The position numbers and the translations under genes were made by a program. Below, in pieces: positions 13,801-25,400 of a stretch of DNA of 64,000 bases. The stretch comes from Chamaea fasciata (Eukaryota; Chordata; Aves; Passeriformes; Sylviidae), in NCBI GenBank assembly GCA_029207755.1, contig JARCOQ010000008.1:24355021-24419020 (forward strand), read 5' to 3'. Numbering within the stretch: position 1 is the stretch's first letter; the number at the start of each line of letters is the position of its first letter. The notes beneath the pieces were generated by a model. That model was not told the origin of the DNA. It was given only the letters and a program-made list of their open reading frames with translations, and ran no database searches.

Positions 13801-15118
13801 AGGGCCCAGAAAAAGCCTCCTCTTCCACAGCACCATCAGAGTTATGCCAGTTTCAATAAAACTCTTCTTTGGTGGAAGAGCCATCCTAGTTATTGTAACA
13901 TGGTGGAGTTTGATGCTGTGACTTCTTAGGTTTGGGGTTTAGTTTTTCCCTTCCACTGATTACTTGTAAAAATTATTTTATTTTACCTATAGGAAAACAA
14001 ATAGAGGAAAGAACATTGTCTAATAACTTGTTTGCTGGGTAACACATTAATAGAGATCTGTTCCTAAATTCTATTCTAGAGCATTTCTCCCCTCTTTGTC
14101 CCTCAGCTTCCCCCTTCATGAATTAAAATAGCATAGAAAAGTTTACAAGCTCTGCATGTCTGTCAGAAATTCTAAGCTTAGAAGGATGTAGTTGGTTTGG
14201 AATAGTAAATACTCAAGCGTTCAGTTAGAAATTGTGCTGTGCAAAATGCAGAGCACTAGTTCACTTTCTATTGATTTATAATGGAGTTTTTCACTTTGGT
14301 TCTCAGATTGAATTGGATCTCTGTGCCTGTGAATTACTCCACTGAGAGCTGGAACACATAGTGATTGATCATGTCTCATTTCATCTAGGGTTTCTCCCAC
14401 TTGGGAAAATACTGTTAACCCAAACCTCAGGCTCATAGTTTCCCAGGACAAGCAGTTCTGTAGCTGGAAGGACATTTGGTTGGAGGTTCAGTACTGTGAT
14501 TTGGTGAGATGAAAACTGGAGATAGGCAACTTTTCTCTGTAATGAACTTTTTAATGGACTTTCCTGGTTAATTATATCCCAGATGATTTAAATGGCAGGC
14601 TGATTAAAACCAGAAGGGAACAGGGAGGTGAGGGAGGTGAGGCTAGGCAACTGGGGAATCTATAAAAGAAGGCAAAGTTAGAAAGCAAGCCTTCCTTTCA
14701 GCTGGGCTCATCTGGCAGCTGGCTGGAGTTAGCAGGAGATGAGAGAAACTTTGTTAGTGGTGTATACCACCTACTTTTAGATACAGCTCAGTGGGGAACT
14801 TTCTTTGTTGGGTATGGGAGGGGTTTGGCTTCAGCTAGTCCTCTCACAGATGGAGTCAGGCTCTTCAAAGAACAAATTTAGTCTCCATATTATCTACCCT
14901 TCGGCATTTCTGAATGGCTCACCAGTGTACTTAGTTGAATAGAGAACAGTTATCAAGTCAACCACAGGATTTTGCAAACCACCTTAACATCGTTGTAGGT
15001 ATCTCAGTTGAACACACCTACTCTTTCTGCAGGTATAAGGGAGGAAAATGCTAAAAACAAATAAGTGAACTCCTGTGGCTCTACTTGCTCTCCTGTGGAG
15101 TGAATCAAGGAAAAACCA
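10803..15118. other. Unique non-coding sequence, no gene seen
   Basis: Only short frames occur (largest about 100 codons, near 11471-11782), with no motif. The only notable feature is a small simple repeat at 13150-13199. I see no promoter, exon or RNA gene. Confidence 0.55.
13150..13199. repeat. AAAAC / CTAAA simple repeat
   Basis: Pentamer-like repetition: several AAAAC units pass into three CTAAA units and then degenerate AACC/AAACT copies. It is a short, decayed microsatellite. Confidence 0.85.
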
Positions 15119-15185
15119 TTGAATCACATAATGGTTTGGGTTGGAAGGGACCTTAAAGATCATCTAGTTCCAACCCCCTTGCCAC
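15119..15185 (-). mobile_element. CR1 LINE 3' end, very short
   Basis: Read on the plus strand, the sequence 'GGTTTGGGTTGGAAGGGACC' (15133-15152), followed by the 'TCATCTAGTTCCAACCCCC' block (15160-15178), is the reverse complement of the avian CR1 3' terminus. The element therefore lies on the minus strand. 'GAATCACATAATGG' at its left edge is a remnant of the short 3'-terminal tandem repeat typical of CR1. Only about 65 bases remain. Confidence 0.92.
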
Positions 15186-18100
15186 TGAAGCTGAGCAATA
15201 TGCTACTAATATGCCTCCTCTCATGTTTTGTAAGACAGAGACTGGAAAAAGATGGCAATATGATCTGATCTGGAAGATCCGTTTGTGAGGAGAAACTGAA
15301 AAAAAAAGTGGGAAATTGAATGTGCTGCTTGTTCCTTGACTCTGTTGACAGATGTACACACACAAGCAGCTTTTACAGCAATCAGGAGTAAGTGATGAGT
15401 TTTCTGCCATTAGATATTTTTTGCCAAGCACAACAAGCTTTTGAGAAAGCATGAATCTTTCAGCAAGTAACAGAAACATTTACAGTTAGGAATATGCATT
15501 GGGGAAAAATGAGATATTATGGAAGAGATGACCTCTAAGATAAATCACACTGAGAATCAAGGAAGCAAGTTGCTTTTTCTGCTTCTTTCCCCAACCTCCT
15601 GGAGGGCTCTGCATAAGATTTTTTCCTTCTGAACTTGTTTCCCATTTGGTTCTAACTTACAGTGGAAGGAAAGGACATTCTCTCCGTGTCCAGTACTCAC
15701 AAGTGACCTTTTGATTTTCACTGATTTAGTCTCTGAAAACCCCCCAAAGTAAAAGACATCCCTTGTATTCTCCCTTTTCCAATGAACTGGAAATAAATTT
15801 CTCTCCTAGATAAGTTGTGGGTTTCTTTCTCTGAAGCATCCCTTCTGGCTACTGACTCCACTGTCTCCTTCAGTACGAACAAGACTAAGCCTATCCTCAG
15901 AGAAAGTAAAAGGGCTAAAGACCTGGGAAAACCACATAGTTTCAGGAGGAGGAGAAATTTGAAGAGGAAGGGTCCCTGAAAGACCACCTCTTACACTTCT
16001 CCAGGAGAGTACTCAACACACAGTATGAGCTGCTTGCTGTACTCCAGCTGAAGGCTGGCAGAAGAGGAGGCAGGAAGCAGATCACTGGGAACTTCCACTC
16101 CCTGAGCCTCCTGGTGCCACTACTCATGGACCTTTCTCCCTGTACACCTTGCATCTATCAGGAGAGCCAGTTTGTCAGATCCAAATATTGATCTCTTAGC
16201 CACTAAGGGACCCAGGTTTCTGTGCATCTCTGTGACACACCAGATTATTACCTACTAGGGTAAGTGCTATCTTTTTGTGTTCTGCTGTCCTAAGCAGTTG
16301 TCTTCATGCAGAGAAAATTTGTCTGGGCTGAGGAGAAATTCCAGAAGCAACAGCGGGCAGATAAAAGAAGGTTTCAAGAGTGATGGTGCCAAAACCTGGG
16401 CTCTAAAAACATGTCAGCAACAGGGATTAAGGGCACAACTGAGCCTGTGGACTTACTGGTCAGCAAAAGGCCCAGGAAAAGAAAGCTCCAACTCAGGCTT
16501 ATTGGCCTAATGTGGGTCCTTGTGCCCCTATCATGAGTAGTCCAAACAGTGTGGTACTGCTCTGTGTGGCAGGAGATGGGCAGAGCCCTTGGTACAGCCT
16601 GCAAGGGGCACGGAGCAGCCAAGTCCAGTGCTGTGACAATCCCCCAGCAATGGCAGAACAGGCCTGCATCTGCAGGCTGACTCTCCTGCTGCTTCTGGAC
16701 ACGCTGCCTCAGCAGAAGCAACTGGGAGAGGTTCTGTAAATGAGGGATTGGGATGGTTTCCGTTTCCCATACTACACATTTTTGGTGGCCTTAAAATACC
16801 TTTTGTAAGTGCAGGATATGGATATGCAGTCAGAACATTTTTCTACTTCTGGAAATGTTGTTCCTGCACTGAGCTGCCCTCATTCTCCACTTTCTTCTCC
16901 CCTCTGAGATGGAAATGCACAAGTAAGCGTATGTATTATCTGCAAGCTTGCACAGAGCCCAGATCTTCTCATGGTTGAATTACTAGCCAGCCACTCATCC
17001 TGCCTCAAAGAAATGCTTTCTCTCGTGAAACTTTCCAAGCTGGTTTAATCCACCTTGGGTGGCAAACTCCATGATCTCTTTGCCTGCTGGCACACACTTT
17101 GCATTCACCAGAGCTTAAATTAGCCCTGGGTAATTCCAGCAATGTCTCAGTCTGTGGAAAGGATTCTCCAGCCGAATGTATCATGCTGCATGCTCTCCTC
17201 CCTCTACCTGGGTAGTCTCTTAAGTTCAAGGGCTGGGAAGAAAAGGGCCAAGAAGGAAAGAGGGAATGAACCAGTTTTTTGGAAATATTAGCATATCCTC
17301 CCTCCTCTCCCTCCAAGGCAGGAGACTGAGCAATTTGAATAGGAGATGCCTCAACAGCCGTTTCACAGGAGGCCATCACAGCTGGGGATTCTTGGCAGGA
17401 TCAAATGGATCTGTGCTCTTTCCTTCTAGATAGGGTGTCTCTATTTTTCTCTGTTCCCCCCTATCTCCAAAGTGTCACTTGCACTTATGGCCTTGCTCTG
17501 GGATGGTTTGCAGCAATATCCTATTTTCCATCTATAGGGACAGGGATACTCTTGTGACAGGATTCACCAGAGGGTGCTGTTACACATAGCCTTTTACATT
17601 TTTTCCTTGCCTGGAATGATAATGTAGCCTTTTAAGGGGACACTGAAATGTTGCCAGATTTAATATCTCAGCTCCTCTTCTGAGTGGGAGGCTGCAAAAA
17701 GTAACAGGTTTTTCCTCTTCTTCCTCTCTTTTTCTTTGAGGGGTTTAATTGGGGGGGGGGGGGGGTGTTATTTGGGTTTGGCGCTTTTTTTGGCTTTTTT
17801 TTCTTTTTTTTCTTTTTTTTCTTTTTTTTCTTTTTCTTTTTCTTCTTTTCTCCAAGTGTCAAGAGGAAATTATTGTTGCAGTTTTTCTCCTGGTAAAAAG
17901 GAGTTTACTGACTGCTTCTGTTTTGCTGGGAAAGCATAATTAATTGGTTTTACACTCCTGACCTGCCTGCTATGGGCTGGCTTTCTCCTGCAGTAGAAAA
18001 CATCTACATTTGCTATGACTCCATAGAAAGAAGGATGCCCCTTTTTCCCTTCACCACCACTATGAAGACCTCTGAAGTCCTACTTGAGCCCAGGTTCATT

Positions 18101-20261
18101 CCAATCTGGAATGCAGGGAGTTAGGGACAGGCTGCAAGAACTGTCCTTTCTGCAATATGGGGACAAGCAGTCCAAAGCAGCACACATTTATCAGTTCTGC
18201 CTTCCCTGAGAAGAAGAGGATGGCAAGGATCAGGCCAAGGGCCTGCTGTTCCTGGGCAATTTGACAGCCACAGAACATGTTGCAAACAGCTTTCAGGCTT
18301 GCAACAGAGACCTGTTTGTTTTCCCTGTTCAGTTTGGGAACCATGCATCCAAGCAAACTTTGTATGCCTCTATGTATAAGCCTATACTACAGCCTATTGA
18401 TTTCCTTCACCCTTGGCAAGCATATCACGGAGGATTTTGGCTTTGCCTGTAATCTCTTGAGTGGATGAGACTAGAAATTTAAATGAGAGCTTAACTTGCT
18501 GACTGTCTGCACTGCCCACATAAGGCTGCTCCTTTGGCTCCAGTCTGGAGCTGTCTGTTTGGATGAGAAGACTTGGGTACAGGGCAGGAAGGGCTGGTTC
18601 CCATCTGTGCTCTGCCCCTGCAGACACTGCAGATGAAACTGGTTCCAGGGACTTGGATCTGCAAACCGGATCCAGAACATGAGCTTGTCCCTGAGAGGCT
18701 GCTCAGGTACAGGCTCTGTTATTTTTGACATAAGTCTGGTTTTAATCTTGAAGCAAGGCCTGGATGCAGTCTCCTGGCTCACCAACAGTGTGCTGTGTGT
18801 TGATTTGTGGTCCAAGCACAAGATACTGAATCCATTTCTTCCTCTCCCTGTGCAAGAAGCAGCCGGAGGAAATATGAGTTTATGGTGAGAAGCTAACATC
18901 TCATTTCTGGGGTGGTCTTTTTATCACCATATGGCTTTAGTGGGAGCAGTGACCACCCATGCAGTAGAAGGTTTGGTGATCAGCTTCTACAGCTTCTGCA
19001 GAGAGCAATTTTTTGATCACACAACTTTGCTTGCAACGTGGTTTCCTCTAAGATTTTCAAGTCAGAAGTTCTGTGAGTCATCTTGGATTTTCCTGCCCTA
19101 AAACTAACTGTAACAAATGAAAATAGAGTAAATAATACATTTGCTTAAAGGTAAGAAGTCTTCTCCTAGTGAGCAAATATGAAAGCACCAGTAAATTCCA
19201 GTCCATGACCACTTTGCTAATAGGAACAACTTTTTCCAAATTACTTTATAGCTTGAAAGCCAACAGAAAACATGGCCCTGAGCCATTGGTAAGAGAAGGT
19301 AAGCAATAAACTTAGTAGTGATGGGATGTGTATCACTTTCTATGTGATTTTATTTATTTCTTAAAAAAAATAATGAGACTAAATGCAAGACTCCCAATAA
19401 GAATCCCACCAGATAATTTTCTAGCTTATTCCAGCTGGGAAATGATGCTCTCTTTGAGTATTGACATATATTCTCTTCTCCACTTTGATTTGCCTCCAAA
19501 ATAGTCCTCAGTTAATCCTTTCTGTATTCGTGAATTTGAAATAATATTTCTATTTGTGCCAAGCATTTACAAGAAATGTAAACTTCTCCATGGATTGCAC
19601 AGTGCTTAAGGTCACTGAACCAGTGGCCAGGATGCTGGCTTGATTTTACTGAATGGAGAACTAGGGCTCCAGCAGTCAGTGCTTGAGGACCTGAATCACC
19701 CCTGCCAGAGAGAGATGAGGAAGGAAGAAGCTTTCCTATTCCATATGATTCATCATATGAAGCTCTCAGGCACTGAAGTGAAATCATGACAATAACACAT
19801 CCATCCAGGAAATGGGTTAGAAAAAGCCCATTTCACTGCTTTCAGTGACATTTGTTAAATCCCCATTTGCCTACACTCTGGCCCCATAAATGTGTTTAGG
19901 AAGCTGGGGAATTATATTCTTGAAGGGATTAGAGTGCTTTATTTTAACAATATTGAAGTAAGCACCTTTGTCTCTAGCCTCTTAAGGAGTTTGAAAGGTT
20001 TCATTCCATGGTCCTTATTGTGTGCTGCACGGACAATTAAACTGGCCTCAGAGAGGCAAAGTATCTTAATTTGTTCCATTGATACCCACATGGGATAGGG
20101 AGAAACACAAATAAAACCTGTATGCTCCACTGTTTTGGGGGAGGAGGAGTGAGTTTTCCAGAAGTTCTCCTTGAGATGTGGCAATGATTCTTGGCTGCCC
20201 CTAAGAGCTACTTTAATGGAGGGCCTAAAGCTGTATCAGGTGTAAAAATTTCTGGTTTAAG
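15186..20261. other. Unique non-coding sequence with low-complexity tract, no gene seen
   Basis: No convincing exon. A GC-richer patch at 16374-16780 has several overlapping frames on both strands (up to 115 codons) and the longest frame, 142 codons, is at 18471-18899 on the minus strand. None has a recognisable motif, and overlap in several frames argues for chance openness. Confidence 0.55.
17751..17852. repeat. G15 run followed by a CT8 array
   Basis: A run of 15 G (17751-17765) is followed, after a short gap, by a T-rich tract in which C falls every 9 bases (17794, 17803, 17812, 17821, 17830), giving about five CT8 units before decaying. The G run could support quadruplex structure. Confidence 0.9.
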
Positions 20262-20920
20262 ATGTCAGAATAGTCAGCATGGATTTACCACACACAAACC
20301 AGTTTCAACCAACCTAATTGCCCTTTGTGATGAAATGACTGTGTGAACAAGGGGTAGAGCAGTGGATGTAGTATAGATTTATTAAGGCTTTGAACACAGT
20401 ATAACACAACATTCATGTTATGAAGGTCAGAAAATACGAGCTAGTTGGTCAAGCTGTTAGGATAAAAAAATATCTGGAGCGCTGAGTTCAAAGAAGAACA
20501 TTCAATGACATGGCATCCTCCAATTTTGGCTGGTAACTAAAGGAGCATCCCTGGGATCTGTACTGTGGTCAGTATTTTCATCTGCATGATAATACAGAAT
20601 GTATCCCCATCATATTTACAGATGACACTGAACTAGGAGGAACGGTTGATGTTTCATATCAGAGAACTTTTGGGTAAGAGGGAGAAATTTGAGGGCTGAA
20701 CTGACATAAACCTTCTAAGACTAAGGAAGGGGAAGTATCCACAAAGCAGACTAACCCCACACACTGGTACTATCTGGAAAGCAGCCAGCTGAGCAGCAGC
20801 CTTCCCCAAAAGGACTTTGGGGGTTAGGATGTGTAACTAGGTTGAAGACATGCCAGCAGTGCACTGTCACTGCAAATAAGGCAAATTGCCTGCTCAGCTG
20901 CATTAGAAAGAAGGTGGCCA
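20262..20920 (+). mobile_element. Old CR1 LINE fragment, reverse-transcriptase region
   Basis: The order of conserved blocks matches CR1 ORF2: 'AGTCAGCATGGATTTACC' (20273-20290), 'GATGAAATGACTG' (near 20329), 'GAGCAGTGGATGTAGT' (20357-20372), 'GGGATCTGTACTG' (near 20552), and 'TTTACAGATGACACTGAACT' (20616-20635). The last encodes F-T-D-D-T-E-L-G, a decayed form of the FADD catalytic motif of the reverse transcriptase. Near 20850-20905, 'CAGCAGTGCACTGTCACTGC' and 'GCTGCATTAGAAAGAAGGTG' match the downstream ORF2 part. Stops and frameshifts throughout show a long-dead copy, clearly more diverged than the CR1 at 4.5-5.0 kb. Confidence 0.9.
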
Positions 20921-23900
20921 GAAGCCTGAAGGAAGCTGGGGATATCTATGCATTGCTACAAGGCTGTAGCAGACTACAGTAGTTTGCTCTTTGCCATTCT
21001 CTGCTTCAGCCCACCTTATATGCTCAGTCGTCTATCACCTGATACCAATATCACTTTTTGTTCATCTAGGGACTTAAGGCAGAAAGATCAAAGCTCCCTT
21101 GGGTACCACTCTGTAGGTTCCAGTTACACCTATGGTTGAAGTGGAGACATATTTACATTGATTTGCTTCTGGGAGTTCCCTCCTCTTCCTCTGTCACTCC
21201 TCCCCCGCACCTCCAAGCTTGCAGTCAACCTCAGCTGAATATCAAAAGACATCAGAAATGTGAGACAGCTGTCCAGATGCTCAGAGAAATGACCTGAGAA
21301 GAAAGAGTCAGGTGATGCATCCCAGGAAATGGATCCTGTCCTAAGCGGAAAATGCATTCATCATTCAGATAACTTCTGCCACAGAAAAGCCATCTGGATA
21401 AACAAGGACTGAATTACACAACCATTGTGCAGATCCTCATTCCTTCCTGGCCAGTTGTAAAAAGGCAGATGTGTAACACAGGGTTTTGTCTGCAGGTAGA
21501 GAGAGAAGGAGACCATGAGGGACAGCTGGGATTTCTGAGGCCAGGAGCAAAAAGAGAGTGTTTTGCCTCCTTCATCAGATCCTTTGAATCCTTCACAAGA
21601 CTTGTAACTGGAAGTTGGTCAGTGGAGGACTCAGACCAACACAGTTATGTTGCCAGGAGACATAAAACAAAGAGAAAAGGGGAAATGGGATTCTCAGAAG
21701 TCCATTTGTGGACTTCCACTTTCTCCAGCTTTGTCGCCGCTAAATAAGCCAACATGAGGTATCACTGCAGGACCTACCTCCCAACTACGGCTCAACCCTG
21801 CTGCTGCTGAGCTAAGAGCTGCTTTTGACCTGCTGGAATTATTAGCTGACCACCTTGCATTACCTCTCCTCACACAACATCTCTGTCCCCCCACATCTCT
21901 CCTGGCTACCCTTTAACCTGCACCCCAGCCCTCCAGCAGGAGCTCCTTTATGTCCTGTCTCTCTCATGGGGAAGGAAGCAGTCTGAGGTGTTTGTTGGCT
22001 CAAGGAAGCAAAGGAAGAATTTGATGGAAGAGTGAGAAACTGAAGTTCATGGAAATAATTGGAGCGTTGTGATGATTTCCCACAAAGCCAGCATGGAGGA
22101 GGAATAAATTCTCACTTAAGATTCACAGGCTGACTAGAATCTGCATTTTCTGCAGTGTTCCCATTTATAACCCCAAGTAATAGGAGAAACATTAACCAAA
22201 GAAAACCAAATGTTACCTGTCTCCAGAGGAGGAGCAGACCTCTGTGGAAAAATCATGTTCAGTGCTGGTTTCTCAGTTTGGGAAGGGTCAACACTGACAT
22301 CTGACTGACATCCTCAAAAAGTGTACAAACCCTATATACCCTGAAAGTCAAGTAAGACCCAAATACTGTATGAATATCACACCCCATTGCTCAAGAGGGA
22401 AGGCTGTAGGACAGGCTGAGAAGTCATAGCAAGCCCTATGAATTCACAGATTGGCCCTCATAAATAGTGGAGTATTGTCCGGAAGAAAGGCTGTTATGAG
22501 AACAGGCTTGGAAGCTGGCTAGAATATGGCAAATCTATTGAGCAGCTGAGATAACAAGAACACACGCAGGAGAGTTAAGGGCAGAAGGAAATGGGTGTAC
22601 AGTGTGTGTCATAAATTACAAAATGAGAGTAAGCAGGGTGTGCATGGGAGACTGAATGCCATGAACAAAGGTCAAAGCCAGACAGTAAAATGAAGAGGTA
22701 CATGTGTGATGCAGCAGAAGCTGTAACTTAACCAGCTTATGGGAAAATCCACAAAGAGATGGGAAAGGAAATATTTTTTTATTTACTTTTTCCCCCCCTT
22801 TGCCAAATACTGTGGGTCATTAGCTGGGACAAGCTCTGTGGATAATAGAAAGGACTCTCCAGAGACCAAGTTCTTACATCCCTGGTCTGAGTCTGCCAGC
22901 TAAAGCTGAGGCATCTCAGACAGCCACAGCATCTACAGAAATCATTCCCTATAGGACAGGCCTGGGATGCCTGACTACAGTGCCTGCATCTGTGAGAGTA
23001 GGTGGTTATAAAAATGAAGGCAGCAGGGTGCAAGTGAGATGAGATACTGGGGCTGGCCCAAGTGACCCATAGACTCCCTTCCAGCATAAAGGGATATGCT
23101 CTAGGTTATCCCACACTCCTAATTTCCTCCCACTTTCCTCTGGAGAGCTGAGAATTTCTGGAAAGAGATTTAAAGTCCTGCTCCTGGCTCCTCTAAGTTG
23201 ACACTGCAAAAGCTGGGGGTTGACTCCGGGTTGTCACTCCTGTGTCAGTACCATCCCTGCAGGTTCCTCATGCTCTGTCAAGTGGAAGACCTGTGCTGTA
23301 TTTAGAGCAGTATCTTACACCACAGAAAATGTAGGTTACGGTCTTTATTTTTACAATCCAAATCCTCTGTGTCCTGTGACATGGTTCCTCATCAATAAAC
23401 AGTGAAAAATATCACTTCCCTGTTCTGGAGAAGATGTACAGCAAGTACTATGGATGCTCCAATTGAACTGTGGAAACCACGGAGTACTTCAGCTGTGAAA
23501 TATTGCCATGTTCACACACTAAATATAATCATACAATGTTACTTGCACAAGAGATGTGAGAATCAGCCTTTCTATGGTTGGGTAAACCTCAGGATTCTGG
23601 TATTCCCTGACTGAACATCTGGCATTTAAAAGTGTATATCCATATTTTAAAAAGTAAAGCCAGAGTTATGTTCTCAGCCTTCCTGGCAGAAGAAAGAACG
23701 TTGTGAACAACAATTGTATATGACTGCTCCTCAAACTGGAAAGCAAATAAGAAGGAGCTACAAATCTTATTTTTTTCCCCTTAAACACTTTGTCCTGCAA
23801 TTTACAGTTTTGGTGGTTTTTATGCTCTATGGATATTGTACTTTTCCAAAGTTTTTCCCCTGAAGCACCGTCTCTATTTCAGAACTGCAAACAACGGGAA

Positions 23901-24509
23901 AAAAACAGCATGTTTTCAGTAGGAATTGTGATGAATGTAGCTGCCGGATGAATTTAGCCCACTCCCCTCCTCACTGCCACCCTGCTCGATGTATTTAAAA
24001 TCTCCAAAGATCTTCCTTTAAGATACCAGGGCTTCCCATTGTGCTGGCTTTTATTTGATTTCAGGTGCCATTCAGTCAGCCCCCTCAGCTCCTTGAATTC
24101 TTGACGTGCTAGGATCATATTTCACCTGATCTGGCACTGAACCATGTTCGCTATCTCACCCCAAAATTAATTAAACCATAAATTTTCAGAATAAACATGC
24201 AGCATCCACTATCACTGGAACAGTCTGGGCTTTGTTGAGCAAACGGCTGCAAGAACAAAGCTGCCTCTTTCTCTTTCTTCCCACCCTGCACTTCTCTTTT
24301 CTTGATGTGTATCACCAAATACAGTAAATACAGCACTCTCCCTCCCTCATACAGAGAGATAATTCTTGTTCTGCCGTTGTCACCATTTAACAGACTAAGG
24401 AGAAACTGCAATAGCTCACATGGTGAGATCTTACAGGAGAGCAATAACTCTGCTAAGAAGAAGAACTGTTCTCCAAAATGAATATACATTTTTTCCTTTT
24501 TCCAGGCAG
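20921..24509. other. Unique non-coding sequence, no gene seen
   Basis: Short frames only (up to about 112 codons, near 24151-24489 on the minus strand), without recognised motifs. There are no long simple repeats. No promoter or RNA gene is seen. Confidence 0.55.
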
Positions 24510-24620
24510 CCCTTGAAAATGTTACTTTGATTTGCCCCTTACCTCAGTTTCCCATCTGTATATCGAGATTTTCTGTCTGACGCTGATACTGGGCAGTTAA
24601 AATTCATTAAAGAAGATTAT
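24510..24620 (+). mobile_element. Possible MIR-like SINE fragment
   Basis: 'CTTACCTCAGTTTCCCATCTGT' (about 24539-24560) corresponds to the well-known CORE-SINE/MIR block 'CCTCAGTTTCCYCATCTGT'. The following 60 bases fit the family only loosely. Because that block is short, the call is moderate. Confidence 0.45.
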
Positions 24621-25034
24621 TAACTAATTCACCCAAGGAGATTACTTAGGTATGCACAAAGTTGTTAGTCATAATCTTGTAGCTGTCTCAGAACTAATAG
24701 TCTCTACCTCTGAATCCTCCCTATCCTATAACTGTGAGGCTGAACTATTATAATAATTTTTGAAGCTAACACTTGCCATTACAAAACACAGACTATTCAA
24801 AACTACCAATCAGAAAAAAAACTAAAACAGGGATTTCCATTTCCTATTCTGAAGTTTTAACCAGTCTGGAGGCTGCAGAATCTCTCTCAGATCTGAAGAA
24901 AGCTTTATCCCTGAAACTTGTTTAAATTTTTTTTCTGGATAGCCTGATCATTCCAGACAGGGTTTAGGACGAAGAACTCTGCCACTTCAGTGACATGACT
25001 CAGGCAAGACCTTTACTCTTATCCCCAGATCTTC

Positions 25035-25400
25035 TAATCCTGCCAGAGCCCATGAAGAATACTGGATGGCTGCTTGGGTGGGAGACCTAGGGAGCACTGC
25101 CTGGTTGCTACAGGCAATGTAACCAAAGGTGGCATTTTTATTCCTTGAATCAACTGTCAGCCAACACCCTTGCCTGGTATTCAAGGCTGTTGTGGGTTGA
25201 TAGATATAAATCTGAGCTCCTGACCAGCTCTGGTCTTTAGGAATTCTCTGGTAATTTGATTGCAGCTCTGGTGCAAATGCCGGTGTCCTGGCTCTGCTCC
25301 AGCTTTGCTGATTTACACTCTTCTGACTCAAACTCTCAGTTCTGTTCCAGTAGGATGCTGTGCTCTTCTTCAATTCTTCATCTTTTGTCTAGAGCAGATA
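25035..25400 (+). mobile_element. AmnSINE1-like, 5S-rRNA-derived SINE, nearly full length
   Basis: The left part resembles the second half of 5S rRNA: 'TTGGGTGGGAGACC' (25074-25087) is one base from the 5S box 'TTGGATGGGAGACC', and 'GGTTGCTACAGGC' (about 25103-25115) corresponds to 'GGGTGCTGTAGGC'. Further right come blocks that I recall from ancient amniote SINEs of this class: 'GAGCTCCTGACCA' (25214-25226, like 'GAGGTCCTGACCA'), 'GCCGGTGTCCTGGC' (25279-25292, like 'CCCGGTGTCCTGGC') and 'GATTTACACTC' (25310-25320). Blocks appear in the right order and spacing over more than 300 bases. Such SINE3-type elements are transcribed by RNA polymerase III and were active in early amniotes. Survival over this length is unusual and might reflect later regulatory use. 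The family name is from memory. Confidence 0.62.

Noticed and set aside
18471..18899. 142-codon minus-strand frame
   Set aside because: No recognisable domain, irregular composition, and overlapping frames on the other strand.
25040..25122. True 5S rRNA gene
   Set aside because: The first half of 5S rRNA is not recognisable, the second half has insertions and many changes, and the downstream sequence continues as a SINE.
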